Below, one piece after another: positions 1 through 9,919 of a DNA stretch of 64,000 nt. Source of the DNA: Nitrosomonadales bacterium (GTDB lineage Bacteria > Pseudomonadota > Gammaproteobacteria > Burkholderiales > Gallionellaceae). Every line of letters begins with the position of its first letter. Within the stretch, counting starts at the first letter, position 1. The stretch is taken from contig JADJWO010000001.1 of assembly GCA_016716325.1 (NCBI GenBank), positions 1,798,001 through 1,862,000 of the forward strand, in the 5' to 3' direction. A program made the position numbers and the translations under genes. The notes under the pieces are model-generated. The model searched no databases. It was not told the DNA's origin and worked only from the letters and a program-made list of their open reading frames with translations.

Positions 1-302
1 GCCTTGCCCAGATGAAACTTGTTCTCCCATTCGGCGATCGTCAGGCTCTGATTGCCGTTGTGTTCCTGCTTCAGGCTGATGGCGCTGTACCAATGCTCGC
101 TCATGCCATAGCCCAACCCCACCGCGAATGCCGTAAAGCGTTCTCCTGCCGGCGAGCGGTTCGTGCCGTAGTTCACTTCCATCTCATACACCCCCTGTTC
201 AACCTTGGGTGTAAAGACATAGCTGGCGGGGCCGGCGGTCGCCAAGCCTGCATGCAGGCCGATCCCGACCGTTCCAAACCATAGTGCGATGCGCTTCATC
301 AT
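1..302 (-). CDS. Exported, possibly outer-membrane protein, 3' end beyond the window
   Basis: The first 100 or so residues of a secreted protein run leftwards out of the window. The start at 302 (Met-Met-Lys-Arg) has GGAG at 311-314. A signal peptide is visible: basic MMKR, a hydrophobic stretch, and an Ala-Thr-Ala-Gly cleavage region near residue 24. The mature part has short alternating polar/hydrophobic segments with many Tyr, Gly and Asn, as in beta-strand-rich envelope proteins. The family is not recognised. The strong Fur-type palindrome just upstream suggests iron control (inference). A periplasmic protein is equally possible because the C-terminus is not visible. Confidence 0.55.
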   Translation of the reverse strand, partial: MMKRIALWFGTVGIGLHAGLATAGPASYVFTPKVEQGVYEMEVNYGTNRSPAGERFTAFAVGLGYGMSEHWYSAISLKQEHNGNQSLTIAEWENKFHLGK

Positions 303-333
303 GCGAATGTCTCCAGTCAAAAAGTTTGCGAAC

Positions 334-369
334 GATAACCATTCTCATTTGAGAATGCAACTGGTTATC
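334..369. promoter_or_regulatory. Fur-box-like operator
   Basis: Two nested perfect inverted repeats are present: CATTCTCA-TT-TGAGAATG (340-357), and GATAACC (334-340) facing GGTTATC (363-369). The TGAGAAT/ATTCTCA half-sites match the hexamer pattern known for Fur operators. The site lies about 30 bases upstream of the exported-protein start and about 100 bases upstream of fur, so it could serve either or both divergent genes. Overlapping double palindromes of this kind usually bind two Fur dimers; that is inference here. Confidence 0.7.
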
Positions 370-464
370 AAAATTGGAGAGCGGGATGGCAAGGGAGGTA
401 GAATCAGGACACTTGTGGCATCGATGCCAAAAATATCCATCCAATGTCAGATTCTGGAGCCGCC

Positions 465-890
465 ATGCACAAACCGGAGCACCTGAAAAATGCCGGGCTG
501 AAGTCCACCCTCCCCAGGCTGAAAGTGTTGCAGTTGTTTGAAGCCAGCCAGGAACACCACTTGAGCGCGGAAGATGTGTATAAATCGCTGGCCAGTTCGG
601 GTGAGATGGTCAGCCTCGCCACCGTATATCGCGTGCTGACGCAATTCCAGCAGGCGGGATTGCTGGTACAGCACCATTTTGAAAGCGGGAGGTCGGTATT
701 CGAGTTGAATAGCGGCGAGCACCATGACCACATCGTGTGTTTGCAGTGTGGTCATGTGGAAGAGTTTTTCGATGACGCCATCGAGACGCGACAGGAAAAG
801 ATCGCGACCGAACGCGGATTTGTCATTCGTGACCACGCGCTTCATATCTACGCGGACTGCACCCGAAAAAAATGCCCGCACAGGAAATGA
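465..890 (+). CDS. fur: Fur family ferric uptake regulator
   Basis: A 141-residue Fur protein, the usual length. The N-terminal winged helix includes the segment around SLATVYRVLTQFQQAGL. The dimerisation/metal domain has HHDHIVCLQCG (regulatory metal site plus the first CxxC) and a second Cys pair, CTRKKC, near the C-terminus. I start at 465 because GGAG lies five bases upstream; the ATG at 444 has no ribosome site. Fur represses iron-uptake genes with Fe2+ as co-repressor. The divergent Fur-box palindrome suggests autoregulation. Zur or PerR is less likely because the HHDH...CxxC pattern matches the Fur subgroup closely. Confidence 0.88.
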   Translation: MHKPEHLKNAGLKSTLPRLKVLQLFEASQEHHLSAEDVYKSLASSGEMVSLATVYRVLTQFQQAGLLVQHHFESGRSVFELNSGEHHDHIVCLQCGHVEEFFDDAIETRQEKIATERGFVIRDHALHIYADCTRKKCPHRK

Positions 891-1068
891 GCGCGTCGGG
901 AAAGATCGTCAGCGGTAGTGTTGGGTCTGCCCATCGTCAAGCGAATCGCTGCGATCCATGCCGCAGAACCCCCTGCAACAAAGCGGCAATGGGCTGGAAA
1001 TCCGGGTGATTTTTAAAGCATCAATCTGGCGTGCAGTCTGAAACACCTGCCTTGAAAGAAATACGACC

Positions 1069-1971
1069 TTACGGTCTGATGAACTGTTCCAGATGCGCAA
1101 GGAAGGCGCGTGTCTTGGCCGGCAGGTAGCGCCGCATCGGCATCACCGCCCATGCCGGAACGGTCGGCAACGACCAATCCGGCAGCACTCTCACGAGCCG
1201 CTTGAGCTTCACGTCTTCTGCCGCGAACTGGCACGGCAGTGCGCCGATGCCCGCGCCGTCAAGCAATAGCTGCTGTATCACGTCCATTGAATTCAAGGTG
1301 AGCCTGCCGGGTGGCGTCCCTTCCCAGACCGCCTTGTCATGCATCAACTTCCAGGTGACTGCCGTTCCGCGCCCCGACATCAGGCGCACCGCAGCATGAC
1401 GCGCGAGGTCGTCGGGGTGGTTCGGCGCAGGGCGCAGCGCAAGATAGATCGGGCTGGCGTAAAGGCCGAAGCATTGCTCGTCTATCTTGCGTACCACCAG
1501 TGCCGAATCGTTATCCAGCGTTCCCATGCGTATCGCCAGATCGAAGTGTTCACCGATCAGGTCGACGCGCCGCGAAGTCATGTCGAGTTCGAGCTGTATC
1601 TCCGGGTAAGCCTCGACGAAGGTGGCGAAGGCCCGCGAAAAATTCAGCTTGGCATATTCGCCCGGCATGGAAACACGCAATCGTCCGCGCGGTTTCGTTT
1701 CCTGGCTGCGCACGAAATCATGGGTTGCGGCGACTTCTTCCGTCACGCGTCGGCAATGGTCGAGGAATTCCCGGCCGAAATCGGTGAGCGTCAAGCGGCG
1801 CGTGGTGCGCAACAGCAGGCGTTGTCCCAGGGCCGCCTCAAGGTTCGTCAGGCGCCGGGAGACCGTGGCCTTGGGCATGCCGAGGTGCCCGGCGGCGCGA
1901 ACCATGCTCTCTTGTTCGGCGATGGTGGCGAACAGGATGTAATCATCGGCAGAGATGTTCTTTTGTGCCAT
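1069..1971 (-). CDS. LysR-type transcriptional regulator
   Basis: 300 residues, the standard LTTR length. The N-terminal helix-turn-helix (about residues 8-65) contains GMPKATVSRRLTNLEAALG and RTTRRLTLTDFG; a typical periplasmic-binding-like effector domain follows. It is transcribed away from the pirin and Old Yellow Enzyme genes starting 90 bases away, the classic arrangement for a regulator of its divergent neighbours. No ribosome site is obvious ahead of the ATG at 1971. The effector is unknown; given the neighbours, an electrophile or quinone-like signal is plausible but unproven. Confidence 0.85.
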   Translation of the reverse strand: MAQKNISADDYILFATIAEQESMVRAAGHLGMPKATVSRRLTNLEAALGQRLLLRTTRRLTLTDFGREFLDHCRRVTEEVAATHDFVRSQETKPRGRLRVSMPGEYAKLNFSRAFATFVEAYPEIQLELDMTSRRVDLIGEHFDLAIRMGTLDNDSALVVRKIDEQCFGLYASPIYLALRPAPNHPDDLARHAAVRLMSGRGTAVTWKLMHDKAVWEGTPPGRLTLNSMDVIQQLLLDGAGIGALPCQFAAEDVKLKRLVRVLPDWSLPTVPAWAVMPMRRYLPAKTRAFLAHLEQFIRP

Positions 1972-2009
1972 ATATGGAATAGTCTATCTTGGTTGCGGGG
2001 GTTTATCTA

Positions 2010-2029
2010 TCATATTGAGCCGCATATGA
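2010..2029. promoter_or_regulatory. Candidate LysR operator
   Basis: The palindrome TCATAT-N8-ATATGA lies in the 89-base divergent region between the LysR gene and the pirin gene. It is A/T-rich and symmetric, as LTTR boxes are, and 32 bases ahead of the pirin start. This is assignment by position only. Confidence 0.4.
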
Positions 2030-2060
2030 TGTATTCACATTACGGATTTGGGGGGGCATC

Positions 2061-2927
2061 ATGAACACCGCACAAGCAGTCGTACTGAAAGCATCGCGCG
2101 GCATCGAACGCATCGTCGAAGGCATCGCCACCAGCGACGGCGCGGGCGTGAGCCTGACACGCGTGCTTACCGGGAAATTGCAACGCCGCCTCGATCCGTT
2201 CCTGATGCTGGACGCGTTCGGCAGCGACGACCCGGACGATTACATCGCGGGCTTTCCCGACCATCCGCATCGCGGCTTCGAGACCATCACTTACATGCTC
2301 GCGGGCCGTATGCGCCACAAGGACAGCGCGGGGCATGAGGGCCTGCTGGAGAACGGCGGCGTGCAATGGATGACCGCCGGGCGCGGCGTGATCCATTCCG
2401 AGATCCCGGAACAGCAGGATGGCGTGATGGAGGGCTTCCAGCTCTGGCTCAACCTGCCGTCGCAGCGCAAGATGGGCGAGCCGTGGTACCGCGATTTCCC
2501 GAGCGCGGAGATTCCAGAATATGTGACCGCCGGGAACGTCACCGTGCGCGTGATCGCGGGCACGAGCAACGGCGTGGCGGGGGCGGTGACGCGGGAAGTG
2601 ACCGAACCGTTATATCTCGACATCCATCTTCCGGCAGGCGCATCGTTCTCGACCGCGCTGCCCGTTACGCATAACGCCTTCCTCTATGTCTATCGCGGTG
2701 CGGTACAGGTCGGCGGAACACGGGTGGATGCCGCGCGCATGGGGATACTGGAAAACGATCCGGGAGCGGACGGTGTGGCGATCGCCGCAACGGAAACTGC
2801 GCGCCTGATCCTGGTCGCCGGCAAGCCGCTGAACGAACCCATCGTGCAATACGGCCCGTTCGTGATGAACACCGAGCAGGAGATCCATCAGGCGATCGGC
2901 GATTTCCGTGCCGGACGTTTTGCCTGA
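2061..2927 (+). CDS. Pirin family protein
   Basis: A 288-residue bicupin of the pirin family. The metal-binding motif of the first cupin is visible as FPDHPHRGFETITYML (two His), with the third His and the Glu in RGVIHSEIP. Pirins of this type (YhhW-like) bind Fe or another divalent metal; some oxidise quercetin, others act as regulators, so the substrate cannot be read from sequence. The start has a run of G (2050-2056) as ribosome site. The gene is followed 41 bases later by an Old Yellow Enzyme and preceded by a divergent LysR gene, suggesting a small electrophile or redox-stress operon. Confidence 0.88.
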   Translation: MNTAQAVVLKASRGIERIVEGIATSDGAGVSLTRVLTGKLQRRLDPFLMLDAFGSDDPDDYIAGFPDHPHRGFETITYMLAGRMRHKDSAGHEGLLENGGVQWMTAGRGVIHSEIPEQQDGVMEGFQLWLNLPSQRKMGEPWYRDFPSAEIPEYVTAGNVTVRVIAGTSNGVAGAVTREVTEPLYLDIHLPAGASFSTALPVTHNAFLYVYRGAVQVGGTRVDAARMGILENDPGADGVAIAATETARLILVAGKPLNEPIVQYGPFVMNTEQEIHQAIGDFRAGRFA

Positions 2928-2968
2928 AATACGCAATATATTGAATAACCACAGTCAAGGAGCATGAA

Positions 2969-4036
2969 ATGAACAACACGCTGTTTACCCCCATCACCCT
3001 CGGCGAACTGCAACTGAAGAACCGCATCGTCATGGCGCCGATGACGCGCTCGCGCGCCATCGGCAATGTCCCGAACGAGTTGGTGGCCAAGTATTACCGT
3101 CTGCGTGCCGACGCCGGGCTCCTCATCACCGAAGGCACGTCGCCGTCCCCAAACGGTCTGGGTTATGCGCGCATCCCCGGCATCTTCTCAGAAGCGCAGG
3201 TGCAGGGCTGGCGCCAGGTGACCGATGCCGTGCACGACGCGGGCGGCAGGATATTCGTGCAACTGATGCATACCGGGCGCGTCAGCCATCCGGCGAACAT
3301 GGCGGAGGGAACGCGGATCCTGGCGCCGTCCGCACTGGCGCTGGCGGGCGACATGTGGACTGATGGCGGCGGCATGCAGCCCTATCCCGTTCCGGCCGAG
3401 ATGGATGAGGCCGACATCGCCGCTGCCATCGGCGAATACGCGCAGGCCTGCCAGAACGCGATCAGGGCCGGATTCGACGGCATCGAGCTGCATGCGGCGA
3501 ACGGCTACCTGATCGACCAGTTCCTGAACACCGCCACCAACCGGCGCACCGACCGCTGGGGCGGCAGCATCGAGAATCGCATCCGCTTCGCGGTGGAAGT
3601 GGCAAAGGCCGCCGTTGCCGCGGTGGGCGCAGGACACATCGGCATGCGCGTCTCGCCCTATGGTGTATTCAACGGCGCCGCACCGGATGCCGAAATGGAT
3701 GCGATGTACCTGCGCCTGGTCGAGGAATTGAACCGGTTGGGGCTGGTTTACATCCATATCGTCGACCACAGTGCGATGGGTGCGCCGGAAGTCAGCCCCG
3801 CATTGAAGGCGCAGATACGCAGTGCGTTCAAGGGCCGGTACATCCTGTCCGGCGGATACGATGCGGTGCGCGCAAATGCAGATCTCGATGCGGGCCGGGG
3901 CGACCTGGTGGCGTTCGGCCGCCCGTTCATCTCGAATCCCGACCTGGTGCAAAAACTGCAGAGTGGAGCTGCCCTCACGCCGCCAGATTTCGACACGTTC
4001 TATACGCCGGGCGAGAAGGGTTATACGGATTACTGA
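2969..4036 (+). CDS. NADH:flavin oxidoreductase, Old Yellow Enzyme family (NemA-like)
   Basis: A 355-residue FMN-dependent TIM-barrel ene-reductase. Typical signatures are LKNRIVMAPMTRSRA at the N-terminus, the active-site HAANGYLIDQFLN (His-x-x-Asn, which binds the substrate carbonyl or nitro group), TNRRTDRWGGSIENR, and the C-terminal LVAFGRPFISNPDLV phosphate-binding region. It likely reduces alpha,beta-unsaturated carbonyls, N-ethylmaleimide or nitro compounds with NAD(P)H. AAGGAG lies seven bases before the start. It probably forms an operon with the upstream pirin gene under the LysR regulator. The stop codon lies seven bases before a tandem repeat array. Confidence 0.9.
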   Translation: MNNTLFTPITLGELQLKNRIVMAPMTRSRAIGNVPNELVAKYYRLRADAGLLITEGTSPSPNGLGYARIPGIFSEAQVQGWRQVTDAVHDAGGRIFVQLMHTGRVSHPANMAEGTRILAPSALALAGDMWTDGGGMQPYPVPAEMDEADIAAAIGEYAQACQNAIRAGFDGIELHAANGYLIDQFLNTATNRRTDRWGGSIENRIRFAVEVAKAAVAAVGAGHIGMRVSPYGVFNGAAPDAEMDAMYLRLVEELNRLGLVYIHIVDHSAMGAPEVSPALKAQIRSAFKGRYILSGGYDAVRANADLDAGRGDLVAFGRPFISNPDLVQKLQSGAALTPPDFDTFYTPGEKGYTDY

Positions 4037-4042
4037 TCATCC

Positions 4043-4438
4043 GGCCGCCGCATGAGTCTTCGCCGAAAGAATGCGTGAGGATCGCAGTACTCGATTGAGC
4101 AGTTCACTCCTCTAACAGGCTGCGTAACATCCATGCATTCATTTGGTTCCGACATCACGCGGCAATGAGGCCGCCGCATGAGTCTTCGCCGAAAGAATGC
4201 GTGAGGATCGCAGCACTCGATTGAGCAGTTCACTCCTCTAACAGGCTGCGTAACATCCATGCATTCATTTGGTTCCGACATCACGCGGCAATGAGGCCGC
4301 CGCATGAGTCTTCGCCGAAAGAATGCGTGAGGATCGCAGTACTCGATTGAGCAGTTCACCCCTCTAACAGGCTGCGTAACATCCATGCATTCATTTGGTT
4401 CCGACATCACGCGGCAATGAGGCCGCCGCATGAGTCTC
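4043..4438. repeat. Three tandem 126-bp repeats plus a truncated fourth unit, matching the dps 3' end
   Basis: Units begin at 4043, 4169 and 4295 with an exact 126-base period; a partial unit from 4421 diverges after about 17 bases. The three copies differ at only one or two positions (for example 4088 and equivalents). Read on the minus strand, every unit holds the codons N-A-W-M-L-R-S-L-L-E-E-stop, identical in protein to the last 11 residues of the adjacent Dps but with five synonymous base differences. The array fills the space between the convergent Old Yellow Enzyme and dps genes. Because 126 is divisible by three, a 133-residue repetitive reading frame stays open on the minus strand, but it has no ribosome site and is probably not a gene. 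Confidence 0.9.
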
Positions 4439-4480
4439 CACCGAAAAAACGCATGGGGGAGGCTTCCGCCTCTCGTTCAA

Positions 4481-4963
4481 TCATTCTTCCAGCAAGCTGC
4501 GTAACATCCATGCGTTTTTTTCATGTACTTCCATCCTCGTGGACAAGAGGTCCACGGTAGGCTGGTCACCCGCCTTTTCGGCGACAGGCAGCACTTCGCG
4601 CGCAGTGCGCACCACGGTTTCCTGTCCTTCCACCAGTTGCCGGATCATCTCCTTTGCGCTGACGGTGCCGCTGCTGTCCTTGATGCTGGTCAGCGAGGCG
4701 AACTCCTTGTAGCTGCCGGGTGCCGGATAGCCCAGCGCGCGGATGCGTTCGGCGATGAGGTCCACCGCGTTCCAGGATTCGGTGTATTGCGTCATGAACA
4801 TCAGGTGCAATGTCTGGAACATCGGACCGGTGACGTTCCAGTGGAAGTTGTGGGTCTTGAGGTAGAGCGTATAGGTATCGGCCAGCATGCGGCCCAGACC
4901 TGCGGCGACCTTCTTGCGATCCTTCTCTGCGATGCCGATATTGATGCCAGGTGACTTGCTCAT
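4481..4963 (-). CDS. dps: DNA starvation/stationary-phase protection protein Dps
   Basis: A 160-residue ferritin-like protein. The ferroxidase-centre signature is clear: THNFHWNVTGPMF (His ligands, about residues 36-48), then the acidic helix segment WNAVDLIAERIRALG (Asp/Glu ligands), as in Dps dodecamers that oxidise Fe2+ with H2O2 and shield DNA. The start at 4963 has AAGGAG at 4971-4976 and overlaps the stop of a 51-codon upstream ORF by ATGA. With that ORF and katG it forms an operon divergent from oxyR, so peroxide induction is likely. Downstream lies the repeat array that carries copies of its last codons. Confidence 0.93.
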   Translation of the reverse strand: MSKSPGINIGIAEKDRKKVAAGLGRMLADTYTLYLKTHNFHWNVTGPMFQTLHLMFMTQYTESWNAVDLIAERIRALGYPAPGSYKEFASLTSIKDSSGTVSAKEMIRQLVEGQETVVRTAREVLPVAEKAGDQPTVDLLSTRMEVHEKNAWMLRSLLEE

Positions 4964-5115
4964 GATCGTTCTCCTTGTGAGGGGTCGTGCAATTCGCTTC
5001 CTGTGTCCTGGCCCGCTGAAAGCCCTTCCAATCCCAACCCCAGCATCACCAGTACCGCCACAAAAGCTTGCACCGACAAAATACCCTGATGAGAAAATTG
5101 ATGCAATGTGTCCAT
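4960..5115 (-). CDS. Small single-span membrane protein translationally coupled to dps
   Basis: A 51-codon ORF lies between katG and dps. It has a strong ribosome site (AAGGAGA at 5122-5127, about six bases before the ATG), and its TGA overlaps the dps ATG (ATGA at 4960-4963). The protein has a short polar N-terminus, a hydrophobic segment at about residues 12-34 (contains AFVAVLVMLGLGLEGLSAG), and a polar C-terminal tail. I do not recognise a family. The coupling and good Shine-Dalgarno argue for real translation; the ORF may mainly feed ribosomes into dps or may be a functional membrane micropeptide of the peroxide response. No homologue evidence is available here. Confidence 0.55.
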   Translation of the reverse strand: MDTLHQFSHQGILSVQAFVAVLVMLGLGLEGLSAGQDTGSELHDPSQGERS

Positions 5116-5170
5116 TGTCTTCTCCTTCGCAAAATTTTGTGCCGTTGCCTGCGTAGCTAAAGGGGAGGGG

Positions 5171-5190
5171 GCTGGCGCTAAGCCGCCAGC
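5171..5190 (-). terminator. Weak hairpin after katG
   Basis: GCTGGCG (5171-5177) pairs perfectly with CGCCAGC (5184-5190) with a six-base loop, starting 16 bases past the katG stop. On the minus strand it is followed by a C/T-rich run rather than a clean T tract. It may therefore attenuate rather than end transcription into the small ORF and dps. Confidence 0.4.
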
Positions 5191-5205
5191 GCCCCTTCGT
5201 CCATA

Positions 5206-7395
<2,190 letters not shown>

Positions 7396-7459
7396 GTTTC
7401 TCTCCTGTGCGGTAGGCGTGGTTCATTCCACGGTTGCAATGTAGGCTCATGCCGGCCAT

Positions 7460-7506
7460 CAATCCAATTGATTGTTCAAAGCAAGGTGATTTACTATGCA
7501 AATCAC
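7460..7506. promoter_or_regulatory. katG-oxyR control region with two LysR-type palindromes
   Basis: The 122-base divergent region holds CAATC-N5-GATTG (7460-7474) and a longer perfect repeat GTGATTT-N7-AAATCAC (7486-7506). The second abuts the oxyR ribosome site (AAGGAG, 7507-7512), so a protein bound there would block oxyR. Spacing and symmetry fit tandem LTTR sites such as OxyR uses; the exact E. coli OxyR consensus is not matched. Confidence 0.55.
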
Positions 7507-7517
7507 AAGGAGCTGCC

Positions 7518-8420
7518 ATGACCCTCAACGAACTGCGCTTCATCGTCGCCGTCGCACAGGAACTCAACTTCCGCCGCGCGGCGCAGAAGGCCTTCATCAG
7601 CCAGCCCGCGCTCTCGCTGGCGATCCGGAAGCTGGAAGACGAGCTCGGCCTGAAGATCTTCGAGCGTGGCAAGAGCGAAGTGACGGTGACACCGGCAGGC
7701 GCAGCCATCGTCGAACAGGCGCAGCGTGTGCTGGAGGAGGCCGAGCGCATCCGGGAGATCGCCGCGCAGGGGCGCAACCAGCTCGACGTACCGTTGCGCG
7801 TCGGCGTCATCCACAGCGTCGGCCCCTACCTGCTGCCCGACCTCATCCCCGCCCTGAAGAAGCTCGCGCCGCAGATGGCGCTGGAAGTGGAGGAGAACAT
7901 CACCGCCAACCTCGAGGCGCAACTGCGCAACGGCAAGCTGGATGCCATCCTCATCGCGCTGCCGTTCGGCGATGCGAGCATCCTCACCCGCCCGCTGTAC
8001 GACGAATCGTTCGAGGTGGTGGTGAGCAGCGACCATCGCTGGGCTGCGCGGCGCAGCATCAAACCCGCCGAACTGGCAGACGAAAAGGTGTTGCTGCTGG
8101 ATTCCGGCCACTGCTACAGCAATCAGGTGGCCGAGGCCTGCCCGGACAGCCGCAAGAGTTCGGACATGCAGCACGGCACCTCGCTGGAAACCATCCGCAA
8201 CATGGTGGCATCCGGTCTCGGCATCACCGTGCTGCCCGCCTCGGCCAACAGCGTGCGCTACCGCAGCAAACTGTTGAGCGTGATACCCTTTGCCAAGCCC
8301 GTCCCTTCAAGGCGCATCGCGCTGGCCTGGCGCAAGAGCTATGCCCGCACCCAGGCGGTGGAGGCGCTGGCCCGGGCGATCGCACAGGCCAGGGTGACCG
8401 GTATCACCCATCTGGAGTGA
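7518..8420 (+). CDS. oxyR: Hydrogen peroxide-inducible regulator OxyR
   Basis: A 300-residue LysR-type regulator. The helix-turn-helix is at about residues 15-50 (AAQKAFISQPALSLAIRKLE). The redox pair is in DSGHCYSNQVAEAC, with cysteines at residues 199 and 208, exactly the numbering of E. coli OxyR; H2O2 oxidises them to a disulphide. The start at 7518 has AAGGAG five bases upstream; upstream in-frame starts lack this. It is divergent from katG, which it presumably activates, and an autoregulatory palindrome overlaps its leader. Confidence 0.95.
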   Translation: MTLNELRFIVAVAQELNFRRAAQKAFISQPALSLAIRKLEDELGLKIFERGKSEVTVTPAGAAIVEQAQRVLEEAERIREIAAQGRNQLDVPLRVGVIHSVGPYLLPDLIPALKKLAPQMALEVEENITANLEAQLRNGKLDAILIALPFGDASILTRPLYDESFEVVVSSDHRWAARRSIKPAELADEKVLLLDSGHCYSNQVAEACPDSRKSSDMQHGTSLETIRNMVASGLGITVLPASANSVRYRSKLLSVIPFAKPVPSRRIALAWRKSYARTQAVEALARAIAQARVTGITHLE

Positions 8421-8454
8421 CTATGAGCTCAATTTCATTAGTGCCGTACCAATT

Positions 8455-8553
8455 CCTTCCCCCTTGCAGGGGGAAAGCCAGGATGGGGGTAGAGTCGATA
8501 AGCCTCAACACTTCTACCCCCTCCCCAACCCTCCCCCTGCAAGGGGGAGGGGG
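8455..8553. repeat. Dispersed palindrome, CCCTTGCAGGG type, paired arms
   Basis: Two self-complementary G/C-rich arms, CCCCCTTGCAGGGGG and CCCCCTGCAAGGGGG, also pair with each other over about 40 bases, enclosing about 20 bases. The element fills the gap between oxyR and the methyltransferase gene and belongs to the same broad class as the CCTCTCCC..GGGAGAGG elements elsewhere in the window. Confidence 0.75.
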
Positions 8554-8581
8554 TGTTGAAGTGCCCAATTGAGAGATCAAA

Positions 8582-9226
8582 ATGACCAAGCAACCCTACC
8601 GCCAAAACCCGCTACTGCGCATGAGCTACAGCCTCATCGCGCCGCTCTATGACCTGGTCATCGAACGCGCGATGCGCGAAGCTCGCCGCACCTCGCTCGC
8701 CAGCCTGCCTGCCGATGTGCCGCAGCAGGTACTCATCAGCGGCGCCGGCACCGGCCTCGACCTGCCGCACGCCCCGCGCCTGCATCGCTACACCGCGCTG
8801 GATTTCAACCCCGGCATGCTGGCGCGCGCGCGTCCGCGAGGCGGGGAACTGGAAGTGGATTTCGTGCTGGGAGACAGCATGTCGTTGCCGTTCGACGATG
8901 CGCAGTTCGATGCCGTCGTGCTGCACCTGATCGTGGCCGTGGTGCCGGAACCGCAGCGCGCTCTGGCCGAAGCCGCGCGCGTCCTGAAGCCGGGCGGCAC
9001 CATCCTGCTGTTCGACAAGTTCCTGCTACCGGGACAGTTCGCGCCATTGCGCCGTTTGCTCACCCCCCTGTCGCGCCGGATCGCCACGCGCATGGATGTG
9101 GTGTTCGAGGAAGTGCTGGCGGCGTCTCCCGATCTGGAAGTGGCGAGCGACACGCCCGCGCTCGGCGGCGGCTGGTTCCGCCGCATCGTGCTGAGGAAGG
9201 TTCAGGACGGCGCTCTGCGGCAATAG
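8582..9226 (+). CDS. Class I SAM-dependent methyltransferase
   Basis: 214 residues with a Rossmann methyltransferase fold. Motif I reads VLISGAGTGLDLPHA, the acidic strand-2 end is YTALDFNPGML, the motif II region is GDSMSLPFDDAQFDAVV, and motif III is RVLKPGGTILLFDKF. The N-terminal YSLIAPLYDLVIERAM resembles UbiE/PmtA-like enzymes that methylate quinone or phospholipid head groups, but the substrate cannot be fixed from sequence. The 3' end overlaps the convergent downstream methyltransferase gene by 25 bases. Confidence 0.8.
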   Translation: MTKQPYRQNPLLRMSYSLIAPLYDLVIERAMREARRTSLASLPADVPQQVLISGAGTGLDLPHAPRLHRYTALDFNPGMLARARPRGGELEVDFVLGDSMSLPFDDAQFDAVVLHLIVAVVPEPQRALAEAARVLKPGGTILLFDKFLLPGQFAPLRRLLTPLSRRIATRMDVVFEEVLAASPDLEVASDTPALGGGWFRRIVLRKVQDGALRQ

Positions 9227-9822
9227 CAGTAGACGAACTGCTGCACCGCACCGGACGGCGTGTGGTGTGCTTCCTTCTGATGCTTCAGCAGAGTGAATGC
9301 CTCGCCGAACTGGTCGTGCAGTTCGTCGGCGCGATAGCGCATCACCGGCAGGCCGCTGCATTGCAGCGGGCCGTCCTCGGCAAAGGTGGCGACGATGACA
9401 TGGCCGCCCGGCTTCACGGCAGACAGCACCTGTTGTACGTATGCGGTGCGGTCGGCCGGGTCGGTCAGGAAATGGAACACGGCACGGTCATGCCAGATGT
9501 CGTAGCGTCGGGCGGGCAGGTCAGCACCGAGGATGTCGGCCTCGATCCAGCGCACCTTCCGTTCGTTCTGGCCCAGTCGCTTGCGCGCCGCATGCAGCGC
9601 TGTGCCGGAAAGGTCGAGTACCGTCAGGTCGGTATAGCCGTCCGCCACGAGGTCATCGACCAGCGTGGAGGCGCCGCCGCCCACGTCGATGATACCCGCG
9701 TTATGTTTTGCGCCGGTCGACTGGATGAGGTCGAGGGAAAGGGCGGCATGCGGCTGGAACCAGCTTACCGTATCTGCTGCCTTGGCCGAATAAACCTTTT
9801 CCCAATGCCCCTTCGATTGCAT
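9202..9822 (-). CDS. Class I SAM-dependent methyltransferase, small-molecule type
   Basis: 206 residues from the ATG at 9822, chosen for CCTCC (9827-9831, i.e. GGAGG) six bases upstream; a longer frame exists but is not supported. GHWEKVYSAKAADTVSWFQP at the N-terminus, IIDVGGGASTLVDDL (motif I), LDLSGTALHAAR, and YDIWHDRAVFHFLTD form the pattern of thiopurine/tellurite-resistance-like methyltransferases (methyltransferase domain 25 type). The real substrate is unknown. It is convergent with, and overlaps, the preceding methyltransferase gene. Confidence 0.78.
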   Translation of the reverse strand: MQSKGHWEKVYSAKAADTVSWFQPHAALSLDLIQSTGAKHNAGIIDVGGGASTLVDDLVADGYTDLTVLDLSGTALHAARKRLGQNERKVRWIEADILGADLPARRYDIWHDRAVFHFLTDPADRTAYVQQVLSAVKPGGHVIVATFAEDGPLQCSGLPVMRYRADELHDQFGEAFTLLKHQKEAHHTPSGAVQQFVYCYCRRAPS

Positions 9823-9919
9823 ATTGCCTCCGGTCCGAAAGGTGATTGCCACGATGCGTTCGCGGTCACAGTGTTGTGCAATCCGCCGCAAGAGTCAATC
9901 CGGCCAACGGGACCCGCAG

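Noticed and set aside
4030..4431. 133-residue protein made of three near-identical 42-residue repeats
   Set aside because: It is simply the open minus-strand frame of the 126-bp tandem array. It has no ribosome site, and the same bases contain dps 3' codons in another frame.
4043..4438. CRISPR-like array
   Set aside because: Units are directly contiguous 126-bp repeats without unique spacers, and no cas genes are present.
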